Origin: a virus
Strand: one strand, 5' to 3'
DNA length: 27,817 nt
IMG/VR virus record: IMGVR_UViG_3300028548_004680
Span: 1 to 27,817 of that record
Position 1 is the stretch's first letter, and every line of letters starts with the position of its first letter. Shown here in pieces: positions 6,035 through 12,837 of the stretch. The position numbers and the translations under genes were made by a program. The notes under the pieces were generated by a model that worked only from the letters and a program-made list of their open reading frames with translations, ran no database searches and was not told the DNA's origin.

Positions 6035-7129
6035 ATGAAGCACGCAAAGTTATCGGCCAGTGGTTCGGCCAAATGGTTGCGATGTCCGGGATCTTTAAAA
6101 GCAGAGGAAGGATATCCTAACACGTCATCTCCTTTTGCACTGGAGGGATCTTGTGCCCACGAAGTAGCAAGTGAATCGTTAATTACTAAATCACATCCTA
6201 CCTTTTATATAGGCCAACTATTTCATAAAACAGTAGTCACTCATGAAATGGCTGACTTTGTTCTTGAATACACAGAGTATGTTGATGCGTTAATTACCGA
6301 AGATTCATCAGTTTTTATTGAAACAAAGGTAGACTTCTCAAATTACGTACCTCACGGATTTGGAACAGCCGATGCTATTGTGGTCACCGATAGACATGCT
6401 CATGTTATAGATTTAAAGTATGGCAAAGGTGTGCCAGTCTATGCTGACAATAACAGCCAAGGCATGTTATATGCTATTGGCGTTCTTAACGATTTGGGCC
6501 ACATACATGACATAGAAGAAGTCACCGTGCATATTGTTCAGCCTAGAATAAGAAATTTTTCAGAGTGGACCATCAGTGTTAAAGATTTAATCACGTGGGC
6601 CACGAGAACATTAGCGCCAGCGGCAGCTCTTTGTTTAACAGATGATGCGCCGAGACATGCATCAACGGTAGCTTGTCGATGGTGCAAAGCTAAAGGAAAT
6701 TGTGCAGAACTTTATGCGCTGACCAACAAAACCATAACAGGAATGTTTGATAGTTTGGACCAAGACATGAGCGACGAACAAACTAAAATGATATTAGACA
6801 ATCGTTTGCTAATTGAAGCATTTATGAAAGCTGTCGAGACTAACGCCAAAAATAAATTAAGCGACGGTCAATCAGTAGCAGGTTATAAGTTGGTGGCAGG
6901 AAGAAGTACAAGAAGATGGTCAGAAGATGCTTACAAAGACTTGGAGGTTAAGCTAGGATATCAAGCATACTCACGCAAATTGATTGGATTAGGCGAGGCC
7001 ACAAAATTAATATCAAAAGAGTTTGTAGCCGAGCACACTGTAAAACCAGACGCCAAGCCAGTCTTAGTGCAAGAGTCAGATAAACGCGAGTCAATTAGTA
7101 ATATAGGCTTTGAAAACTTAGACGCCTAG
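6035..7129 (+). CDS. DUF2800 family PD-(D/E)XK nuclease with Fe-S-type cysteines
   Basis: A 364-residue protein of the DUF2800 family, related to Cas4/RecB-type nucleases. GTAD (D113) and VIDLKYG (D126, K128) form the PD-(D/E)XK core. One Cys near the N-terminus (C17 in RCPGS) and three downstream (C214, C217, C223 in ACRWCKAKGNC) match the split four-cysteine pattern that binds a 4Fe-4S cluster in AddB and Cas4 nucleases. H42 in the AHEVASE segment fits the usual N-terminal His motif. In phage replication modules it is consistently next to DUF2815, as here, and is inferred to process DNA ends for replication or recombination. AAAGG precedes the ATG. It starts the plus-strand replication operon. 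Confidence 0.9.
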   Translation: MKHAKLSASGSAKWLRCPGSLKAEEGYPNTSSPFALEGSCAHEVASESLITKSHPTFYIGQLFHKTVVTHEMADFVLEYTEYVDALITEDSSVFIETKVDFSNYVPHGFGTADAIVVTDRHAHVIDLKYGKGVPVYADNNSQGMLYAIGVLNDLGHIHDIEEVTVHIVQPRIRNFSEWTISVKDLITWATRTLAPAAALCLTDDAPRHASTVACRWCKAKGNCAELYALTNKTITGMFDSLDQDMSDEQTKMILDNRLLIEAFMKAVETNAKNKLSDGQSVAGYKLVAGRSTRRWSEDAYKDLEVKLGYQAYSRKLIGLGEATKLISKEFVAEHTVKPDAKPVLVQESDKRESISNIGFENLDA

Positions 7130-7181
7130 TGTTACTATTTAAACGTGCACTTGATGCACATAACTAAAAGGATAAAATACA

Positions 7182-7679
7182 ATGTCTAAAATTCACTTAA
7201 AAAATGTAAGGTTATCATTCGCTTCAATCTTTCACCGGGCTGTATTTAACGGCGACGAGGGTAAATATGAAGCAACGTTCTTAATACCAAAGACCGACGA
7301 AGCAACCAAGGAAGCTCTCGATGAAGCTATCGCAGATGCTCTCAAAGATGCGAAAGTTAAAGTGCCATCAGATAAGTCATGCTTAAAAGACGGTGACGAT
7401 TCCGAGTACGATGGTTATGCAGACCATTGGTCATTTAAGGCAGCAAACAATAAACGTCCAACGATTATTGACCGAGATAAAACACCATTAGTAGAAGAAG
7501 ATGGCAAGCCTTATTCTGGCTGCTATGTAAACGCTGTTGTTGACATTTGGGTCCAAAACAACAGTTATGGTAAGCGAGTGAATGCCAACCTCCACGGCGT
7601 TCAGTTTGTCAAAGATGCTCAATCATTCGGCTCAGGTGGAACACCCGATGCAACAGATGAGTTCGATGACTTAGACTAA
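7182..7679 (+). CDS. DUF2815 family ssDNA-binding-like protein
   Basis: A 165-residue protein of the DUF2815 family, which has an OB-fold and behaves as a phage single-stranded DNA-binding protein by comparison with related replication modules. The opening (KIHLKNVRLSFASIF) and the F-IPK segment near residue 35 are typical. The final residues, DATDEFDDLD, form an acidic aromatic tail like those by which SSB and gp2.5 proteins contact replication partners. AAAAGGA precedes the ATG. It lies 52 bases after DUF2800 and is followed by a strong terminator, so the two genes form a unit and may be expressed more strongly than the polymerase genes downstream. Confidence 0.88.
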   Translation: MSKIHLKNVRLSFASIFHRAVFNGDEGKYEATFLIPKTDEATKEALDEAIADALKDAKVKVPSDKSCLKDGDDSEYDGYADHWSFKAANNKRPTIIDRDKTPLVEEDGKPYSGCYVNAVVDIWVQNNSYGKRVNANLHGVQFVKDAQSFGSGGTPDATDEFDDLD

Positions 7680-7696
7680 TAACCATAAACAAGATT

Positions 7697-7723
7697 GGGG
7701 CGGCTTCGGCTGCCCCTTTTTTT
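7697..7723 (+). terminator. Strong Rho-independent terminator
   Basis: GGGGCGGC (7697-7704), TTCG loop, GCTGCCCC (7709-7716) form an 8-bp GC stem with one G-U pair, followed by seven T residues. It is the clearest terminator in the window and lies between DUF2815 and the polymerase gene in the same direction, implying partial read-through or attenuation to lower polymerase, VRR-NUC and helicase expression relative to the SSB-like protein. Confidence 0.92.
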
Positions 7724-7742
7724 ATTATAAGGAGCAAAGCTA

Positions 7743-9479
7743 ATGCCTCTTGCCTTAGACACAGAATGTTACCCAAACTTCCATTTAATTTGCATCGCAG
7801 ATAAAGAATGGCATACATCAAACAAGTACACCAAGCAGCAGCGCACAGAAATACGTGACACAATGCGAAGTGCTACGACGTATGGCTTTAACTCTTTAAA
7901 TTATGACATGCCAATCATTCATGCTGCATTAAAAGGCAGCAGTGTGAAAGCGCTTTATAAAATGTCTAAAGATATCATTGATAATCAGCAGCCGCATTGG
8001 ATCACCTATCGTGAGCATAATATCGAACAGTTCAGCGGTTTCGATCACTTTGACATTAAAGAACCTGCACCCGCCGTTATGATTTCTTTGAAAATGTATG
8101 GCGCAAGAATGCACATGCCAAACCTTCAAGACTTGCCCTACGACCCTCATTTAGAATTAAGCGATGTTCAAAAAGAAGAAATAATTAAATATTGTTTCAA
8201 TGATATCGCAACAACTAAAGCCTTGTACTCAGCCATCAAGGGTCGCTCTAAACTTCGTAATCAATTAACAGATAAATACGGCCAAGATTTGAGGTCCAAG
8301 TCTGATGCTCAGATAGCAGAAGCTATTATAAAAAGTGAAGTTGGTAATGTTAAAAAAACAAAAGCGCCAGAGTTTGTTAAATATACATTCCCTAAATTTA
8401 TACGCAGAACTAAACTTACCGCCGAAGTATATGACTTCATAAGCGAGAGAAAGTTTGAGCTAAAGAAAGGCAAGATAACATTGCCAGATGACATGCCAAC
8501 AGTGACTATAGGAACGATGGTCTATAAGTTTGGTGTTGGAGGAATACACTCGACAGAAAGTAATCAAGAAGTTAAGCCAACAAAAAATCAAATATTAGCT
8601 GACCGAGATGTCGGGTCCTACTACCCTGCAATAATTTTAGAACTTGGCTTGTACCCAGAGGGTGTTGGCAAGAAGTTTTTAAAGACATATAAAAGTATTT
8701 TTGACCAGCGACTAGAAGCAAAAGAGAAAGCAAAAACTGGCGACAAACAAGCAGCGTTAATACGTGATGGTTATAAAATTGCGTTAAACGGCAGTTACGG
8801 TAAGTTTGGTAGCGAGTATAGTTTCTTGTACTCTCCACAACTTTTATTGCAGACAACAATCACTGGCCAGTTGGCTTTGCTGCAATTAATAGAAGCCCTT
8901 CATAAAGAAAACATTATCACTGTCTCAGCAAACACGGACGGTATCGTAAGTTTATTCGATAAAGATTTATATGAAAGTTACGATGGTATCTGCAAAAAGT
9001 GGGAAAAATTTACAGGGTTTACTTTAGAAGAAACTCAGTACAGAAGTTTACATTCAGCAAATGTTAATAATTATGTGGCCATAACACCCAATGGCGAAGT
9101 CAAAGGAAAAGGCGATTATGCACAACCTTCTTTGATGAAATCACCACGGTGTTCGATACTAGCTGAATCAGTAAAAGCATTTCTTTTGAACGGAACAAAG
9201 ATAAGCGAGACCATTAAAAACTGCACGGACCTCACAAAGTTTATAGCAGTTAGACAAGTAAAAGGTGGAGCAGTATGGAAAGGGCAAGCGCTGGGCAAAG
9301 TGGTGAGATGGTATTATTCAACCAATGGTGAAGCCATAAATTATTTATCGAACGGAAACAAAGTTGCTACGAGCGATGGAGCAACTCCGATAATGACATT
9401 GCCGAAAACATTACCGTCAGACATTGACTATGACTTGTATATTGCAAAGGCCAACAAAATGTTGGGTGAATTATGTTAG
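7743..9479 (+). CDS. Family-B DNA polymerase with 3'-5' exonuclease domain
   Basis: A 578-residue replicative polymerase. Exonuclease motifs: LDTE (D6, E8), NSLNYD (50-55), and Y150-CFN-D154. Polymerase motifs are of the B type: motif A DVGSYYP (289-295, Dx2SxYP), motif B KIALNGSYG (345-353, Kx3NxxYG), motif C NTDG with D399, and a KGKGDY thumb motif near 454. At under 600 residues it is short for the family. I see no terminal protein, so it is probably primed by the prim-pol protein. AAGGAG lies just upstream of the ATG, behind a strong terminator. Its 3' end overlaps the VRR-NUC start. Confidence 0.9.
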   Translation: MPLALDTECYPNFHLICIADKEWHTSNKYTKQQRTEIRDTMRSATTYGFNSLNYDMPIIHAALKGSSVKALYKMSKDIIDNQQPHWITYREHNIEQFSGFDHFDIKEPAPAVMISLKMYGARMHMPNLQDLPYDPHLELSDVQKEEIIKYCFNDIATTKALYSAIKGRSKLRNQLTDKYGQDLRSKSDAQIAEAIIKSEVGNVKKTKAPEFVKYTFPKFIRRTKLTAEVYDFISERKFELKKGKITLPDDMPTVTIGTMVYKFGVGGIHSTESNQEVKPTKNQILADRDVGSYYPAIILELGLYPEGVGKKFLKTYKSIFDQRLEAKEKAKTGDKQAALIRDGYKIALNGSYGKFGSEYSFLYSPQLLLQTTITGQLALLQLIEALHKENIITVSANTDGIVSLFDKDLYESYDGICKKWEKFTGFTLEETQYRSLHSANVNNYVAITPNGEVKGKGDYAQPSLMKSPRCSILAESVKAFLLNGTKISETIKNCTDLTKFIAVRQVKGGAVWKGQALGKVVRWYYSTNGEAINYLSNGNKVATSDGATPIMTLPKTLPSDIDYDLYIAKANKMLGELC

Positions 9480-9751
9480 AAAGTGCAATTGAGAAGTCGT
9501 CAATGGCAGCGGCTAAAAAAGCAGGGTGGTGGGCCATAAAATTGGTCCCATCGTTTATAGCTGGATTACCTGACAGAATGTTCATCGGTCACGGCAAGGT
9601 TGTTTTCATTGAATATAAAACAGAGAAAGGTAAGCTCACAAAACTCCAAGTTGCTGTGCATAAAAGATTTGAAAAGCATGGGATAGCTGTTTATGTGTGT
9701 CGAAGTAAAGAGGAAACCATGTTGGTTTTAAATAAATATGAAACTTCATAA
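9473..9751 (+). CDS. VRR-NUC domain nuclease
   Basis: A 92-residue stand-alone VRR-NUC protein. The PD-(D/E)XK signature is complete: GLPDR (D34), then IEYK (E47, K49), then a conserved Q-x-VHKRF segment (residues 59-67). Phage VRR-NUC proteins of this size act as structure-specific nucleases, probably on branched replication or recombination intermediates. The start overlaps the polymerase stop by 7 bases and the end overlaps the helicase gene by 14, so the three are translationally linked. The family pattern and the helicase neighbour are both standard for phage replication modules. Confidence 0.9.
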   Translation: MLESAIEKSSMAAAKKAGWWAIKLVPSFIAGLPDRMFIGHGKVVFIEYKTEKGKLTKLQVAVHKRFEKHGIAVYVCRSKEETMLVLNKYETS

Positions 9752-11027
9752 ATATCAACTAAAAGCTGTTGAGTTTATTAAAAAGAAAAAGCGAGTAGCG
9801 CTACTTCTTTCGATGGGCTTGGGTAAAACAGTTTCAACATTAACGGCTATATCTGATTTAAATGTTCGAGTTTTAATTGTAGCTCCATTGCGAGTTGCCA
9901 ACACTGTTTGGAAACAAGAAGCAGAAAAGTGGGAACATTTAAATCATTTAGATATCGGCATTGCAACAGGAACTGCTGCACAGAGACGAGAAGCATTTAG
10001 TCATGACATTGTAGTTATCAATCGAGAAAACATCGCATGGATGATGGCCAATATAGCTCCTAAATTTGACATGCTAGTTGTTGACGAAAGTAGCTCGTTT
10101 AAATCAGCAAAGTCTGCTCGTTTTAAAGCGCTGAAAAAATTAGAAGTTGAGTACTGTGTGCGATTAACTGGCACTGTCTCGCCATCAGGTTTAATGGACC
10201 TTTGGTCTCAATATTTTCTTTTGGACCGAGGTCACAGATTAGGCAGAACCATTACTGCATTTAGAAATAGATTTTTTAGGCAGGGTGGCTTCGGCGGTTA
10301 TCAGTATGAGATACGAAAAGGTAGCGCCGACATTATTCACAATCTTGTAAAAGATATCTCTTTATCAATGGCAGCTGAAGATTATTTAGATATGCCCGAC
10401 AAAATAAATTTAACGCAAGCAATAGAGCTGCCAGAAGATGTTCAGGAAAAATACACGACCATTCAAAATGAATTTGTTTTAGCCATCAATGACGATGAGA
10501 TATCTATCTTATCAGCAGCGAGTTTAAGCAATAAACTACTGCAAATGGGCAACGGATTTATTTACACCGAAGAAGGTGAACCTATTTATCTACACGATGC
10601 AAAAATAGATGCTCTGTCAGAAATAATAAACGACAACACTGGCGATAATATATTAGTCTTTTATAATTTCAAAGCTGACCTTGAGCGTTTACAATCTAAG
10701 TTTAAGCAAGGTGTTGTTTTAGATAAAAAGAATAAAGCAATAGACGAATGGAATAAGGGCAATATACCATTGTTATTTGCGCAACCAGCAAGCGCTTCAA
10801 TGGGCATTAATCTGCAAAAAGGAGGTAACATTATTGTGTGGTATGGCCTCACTTGGAATTTAGAACATTATCAGCAAGGAAACGCCAGACTACATCGCCA
10901 AGGGCAAGATAGCTCAGTTACTGTGATGCATCTTGTTGTTAAAGGCGGCATTGATGAAAAAATAATGCTGGCACTAACTGGCAAAGCTAAAACACAACAA
11001 GACCTGCTCGACTTTTTAAGGGCTTGA
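9738..11027 (+). CDS. SNF2-type DEAD/DEAH-box helicase
   Basis: A 429-residue SF2 ATPase of the SNF2 class, near normal length for phage members. Motif I MGLGKT (26-31), motif II VVDESS (D116, E117), motif III RLTGT (142-146), and motif VI ARLHRQGQ near residue 395 are all present. Such enzymes move along double-stranded DNA and remodel protein-DNA or branched structures; in phages they accompany VRR-NUC and are inferred to help fork or recombination processing. It overlaps the VRR-NUC gene and ends just before promoter P2, which begins inside or at its 3' end (11024). Confidence 0.92.
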   Translation: MKLHKYQLKAVEFIKKKKRVALLLSMGLGKTVSTLTAISDLNVRVLIVAPLRVANTVWKQEAEKWEHLNHLDIGIATGTAAQRREAFSHDIVVINRENIAWMMANIAPKFDMLVVDESSSFKSAKSARFKALKKLEVEYCVRLTGTVSPSGLMDLWSQYFLLDRGHRLGRTITAFRNRFFRQGGFGGYQYEIRKGSADIIHNLVKDISLSMAAEDYLDMPDKINLTQAIELPEDVQEKYTTIQNEFVLAINDDEISILSAASLSNKLLQMGNGFIYTEEGEPIYLHDAKIDALSEIINDNTGDNILVFYNFKADLERLQSKFKQGVVLDKKNKAIDEWNKGNIPLLFAQPASASMGINLQKGGNIIVWYGLTWNLEHYQQGNARLHRQGQDSSVTVMHLVVKGGIDEKIMLALTGKAKTQQDLLDFLRA

Positions 11028-11051
11028 CATTAATAGTACAACCTGTAATAT
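11024..11051 (+). promoter_or_regulatory. Sigma70-type promoter P2 with internal dyad
   Basis: TTGACA (11024-11029), 16-bp spacer, TAATAT (11046-11051). The -35 overlaps the helicase stop codon. It shares ATTA (11029-11032) and TACA-N3-TGTA (11037-11047) with P1 and P3 at the same positions. A small dyad TACAT-AA-ATGTA (11051-11062) follows the -10. Expected to drive the small-gene island from 11086. Confidence 0.7.
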
Positions 11052-11085
11052 ACATAAATGTACTTACTTACTTTAGGAGAATTAA

Positions 11086-11343
11086 ATGACAAAGCGACAA
11101 CCTCACAATTCTGTAATTATGACTTTACCAAGATCACATATCGTTGGTGACATGGAGGATTCAGCGAAGTTACTGACTAAACTTTTACAAAAATTAGGAA
11201 TGGAAGAGTGCCGAGTTTTTGTTAATCATAGCGGTAGGTACACTATTCAATATAGCAAAAACACAAGATTCTTTTTATTTGAAGAATCAAAGGCCGATAA
11301 TTCAGAATCTATTTTATTAAACTTAGTAGAATTAAGTGATTGA
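11086..11343 (+). CDS. Small phage protein, function unknown
   Basis: An 85-residue protein with TTTAGGAGA 5-9 bases before the ATG, directly downstream of P2. Predicted mixed alpha/beta: a helical segment (DSAKLLTKLLQKLGME) and then two beta-like strands (CRVFVNHSGRYTIQYS, TRFFLFEES). No membrane segment or recognised motif. The next frame begins within its stop region (GTGATTGA). As the first gene behind a phage early-type promoter it may be a host-takeover or defence-interfering factor, but that is only a guess from position. Confidence 0.7.
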   Translation: MTKRQPHNSVIMTLPRSHIVGDMEDSAKLLTKLLQKLGMEECRVFVNHSGRYTIQYSKNTRFFLFEESKADNSESILLNLVELSD

Positions 11344-11551
11344 ACATTTGAGCCTTCAATATGTGAATGAGCCAATCCACACTTTTAACGGTGAAGACGC
11401 TGTTATAAGGTGTGATGAGGACTGGACCATTGGCTTACTAGGAGAGTGGTTAGTTGGTTTTGACATTGAAGCCTTGGAAATGATTCAAATGTGGGCAATA
11501 GATGCCGATTCTATTCAAGAAAACTTTCAATTAAAAATACTTGTCGATTAA
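11336..11551 (+). CDS. Small acidic phage protein, function unknown
   Basis: A 71-residue acidic ORF that would start at a GTG overlapping the upstream stop (GTGATTGA). No strong ribosome site precedes it, so expression would depend on coupling, and a downstream TTG at 11348 is another possible start. Content is rich in Trp, Asp and Glu (DEDWTIGLLGEWLVGFDIEALEM). No family recognised. It ends just before promoter P3. Confidence 0.5.
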   Translation: MIEHLSLQYVNEPIHTFNGEDAVIRCDEDWTIGLLGEWLVGFDIEALEMIQMWAIDADSIQENFQLKILVD

Positions 11552-11555
11552 AAAG

Positions 11556-11583
11556 TTGCTATTAACTATACACTGTGTATAAT
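11556..11583 (+). promoter_or_regulatory. Sigma70-type promoter P3 with overlapping palindrome
   Basis: TTGCTA (11556-11561), 16-bp spacer, TATAAT (11578-11583). The spacer has ATTA and TACA-N3-TGTA (11569-11579) at the same offsets as P1 and P2, here extended to a perfect 7-bp-arm palindrome TATACAC-T-GTGTATA (11567-11581) that overlaps the -10. Should drive the genes from 11610. Confidence 0.72.
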
Positions 11584-11609
11584 AGATTGTGAACTTACGG
11601 GAGACTACA

Positions 11610-11786
11610 ATGACTGAACTTGAATTAGCGGTACTTAAAGAAGCACGTAAAATTATTTTAGAACGTAAGCAAGGCATGGCCGATTATTTAAACGGTTGTG
11701 ATTTTTCCACAAAAGGTAAATCAGCTGATTGGCGAGAAGGTTGGAATGCTCAAGCTGAAATAGTTTATTACGGAGATATAAGATGA
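11610..11786 (+). CDS. Small helical phage protein, function unknown
   Basis: A 58-residue protein. The frame can open at a GTG at 11589, but ATG 11610 has CGGGAG upstream at 11598-11603 and is the preferred start; the GTG would also lie only 6 bases after the P3 -10. The N-terminal half is a predicted helix (ELELAVLKEARKIILERKQGM), and the C-terminal half has a conserved-looking DWREGWNAQAE segment. It overlaps the next gene as ATGA. Unknown function. Confidence 0.65.
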   Translation: MTELELAVLKEARKIILERKQGMADYLNGCDFSTKGKSADWREGWNAQAEIVYYGDIR

Positions 11787-12037
11787 ACAGAAAAGCAATA
11801 CGCACAGCATTAATAAGTAGGGTAGATATATCAGATAATTTTAGCAATGCGCACACGTTTGACGTGGACGTATTAGAGCAGTCTCCAAATTTAGCTGACC
11901 ACCTTAATGATTTAATTAACTCAGCAGATAAAGAAAAAACTTTGGCAATAGCCCGAAGGATACAAGAATCAATACTTAAAGGTGTTGATAATGTATCGGA
12001 AGATATTTTAGACACATTCGACGAGCCTAGTTTCTAA
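11783..12037 (+). CDS. Small phage protein, function unknown
   Basis: An 84-residue protein with CGGAG in front of the ATG and start overlapping the preceding stop. The sequence is mostly helical and mildly acidic, with segments RTALISRVDISDNF and LAIARRIQESILKGVDNV. The C-terminus is acidic (DILDTFDEPSF). Its stop overlaps the start of the membrane protein gene (TAATGA). No family recognised. Confidence 0.65.
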   Translation: MNRKAIRTALISRVDISDNFSNAHTFDVDVLEQSPNLADHLNDLINSADKEKTLAIARRIQESILKGVDNVSEDILDTFDEPSF

Positions 12038-12249
12038 TGAAAAATTATTACTCAACTATGTTTATTGCCGTTGCCATTATCATTAGTTTGTCATTGTCGT
12101 TGTTGACATGGTCCGACCTACCGACGGTTGGTGTGACAGAAAGTGGCCAATGTGTCTATATCGAAACTGGTCCAGATTTTAAAAGAAAAAGTTGCCCAAA
12201 AATACTACCAACAAAGTATCACATGATATACGTGTCAGATTTACGGTGA
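12037..12249 (+). CDS. Small membrane-anchored or exported protein
   Basis: A 70-residue protein with a hydrophobic segment at residues 8-24 (MFIAVAIIISLSLSLLTW), which would be a signal anchor, placing the rest in the periplasm. Two cysteines in the outer part (GQCVYIETGPDFKRKSCPK) could form a disulfide. The GxCVY...SCP...KYxxIYV layout resembles small proteins that I have seen in marine phages, without a known role. Its location between cytoplasmic-type small genes and the lysis enzyme suggests an envelope function such as superinfection exclusion or lysis timing; this is inference. A structured RNA hairpin begins at its stop codon. Confidence 0.65.
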   Translation: MKNYYSTMFIAVAIIISLSLSLLTWSDLPTVGVTESGQCVYIETGPDFKRKSCPKILPTKYHMIYVSDLR

Positions 12250-12392
12250 AGGACTCCTGAATAGGCCAATCGTAGGGTCTTCACACAAGGTGGTATCGGT
12301 GTTCTTCACTGATATTCAATTGCCGGAATACCACTTACTGCGATGATGGACGGAGTGTGGCCGGTTGGCGAATTGGGGCCAATCGGTCATAT
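12246..12392 (+). ncRNA. Structured non-coding segment with alternative pairings (candidate regulatory RNA)
   Basis: This 167-bp gap (12250-12416) holds three stem regions. Hairpin 1: GTGAAG-ACTC (12246-12256, one bulge) with GGGT-CTTCAC (12275-12284). Hairpin 2: 12288-12296 with 12328-12336, 9 bp, enclosing a 5-bp hairpin 12297-12301 / 12307-12311. Hairpin 3: 12355-12369 with 12378-12392, 15 bp with four G-U pairs and an 8-base loop. The loop of hairpin 1 contains GCCAATCG (12265-12272), the same sequence as the 3' arm of hairpin 3 (12378-12385), so both compete for CGGTTGGC at 12362-12369. That is the layout of a switching RNA or pseudoknot. It ends 12 bases before the ribosome site of the next gene. 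No U-tract follows, so it is not a plain terminator. No Rfam family is recognised. Confidence 0.5.
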
Positions 12393-12416
12393 GACTTAAA
12401 TTAAAAGGAAAAAAAA

Positions 12417-12644
12417 ATGAGTTTAAAATTAGAGCATGAAATAAGTAAATTAAAAAAAGAGTTAGCTAGTGAAAGTCTTAGAATTGATTGGATTATCAGT
12501 CAGATGAAAAATGGCATGACGGAGCTTGCAACGATAACAGTCACTAAAATATTAGAGCAAGGATTAGAGGCTGACATCGTAGAAAAAACAACAGATGAAC
12601 AATTAAGAGATTTAAATTTAGGGTCGATGAACAATGAGTCTTAA
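12417..12644 (+). CDS. Small coiled-coil protein, function unknown
   Basis: A 75-residue protein with AAAAGG upstream of the ATG, downstream of the structured RNA. The N-terminal 35 residues have the heptad look of a coiled coil (LEHEISKLKKELASESLRIDW), and the C-terminal part is acidic. It overlaps the next gene by 11 bases, and both open with MSLK followed by I-x-L-x3-L at the same positions, which suggests an old tandem duplication. Function unknown. Confidence 0.65.
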   Translation: MSLKLEHEISKLKKELASESLRIDWIISQMKNGMTELATITVTKILEQGLEADIVEKTTDEQLRDLNLGSMNNES

Positions 12645-12837
12645 AGTTCAAGGGCAAATCGCTTTATTGACTGAGAAACTCTATAAAAACGAACAAGCCC
12701 TTGATAGCGCAATAGCTCAAATCCATGTTTTGAGCGTAAAAATAGACCATATGAATGATGACATTAGTGGCAAAAGATACGCTGAGTTAAAGACAATGCA
12801 CGAGTTGGAAGCTGAGTTGAAGAATCATGGATGTTAA
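12634..12837 (+). CDS. Small coiled-coil protein, paralogue-like neighbour
   Basis: A 67-residue, almost entirely helical protein (MSLKVQGQIALLTEKLYKNE at its start). It shares MSLK, an I/L heptad pattern and a D-x2-I-x-Q motif with the 12417 gene product, so the two may be diverged duplicates or partner helices. No ribosome site of its own is obvious; coupling through the 11-base overlap is likely. Its stop region overlaps the start of the zinc-ribbon ORF at 12827. Function unknown. Confidence 0.6.
   Translation: MSLKVQGQIALLTEKLYKNEQALDSAIAQIHVLSVKIDHMNDDISGKRYAELKTMHELEAELKNHGC

Noticed and set aside
7145-7178. GTGCA/TGCAC dyad and a TTGATG-16-TAAAAT promoter-like pair in front of the DUF2815 gene
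   Set aside because: The -10 would end 4 bases before the ATG, and the ribosome site lies between the boxes, so a transcript would lack it. The dyad has only 5-bp arms.
12250-12416. A tRNA in the long gap between small genes
   Set aside because: No acceptor stem, no T-arm with GTTC-like loop flanked by a 5-bp stem, and no anticodon arm of the correct size; the fold is unlike a tRNA.
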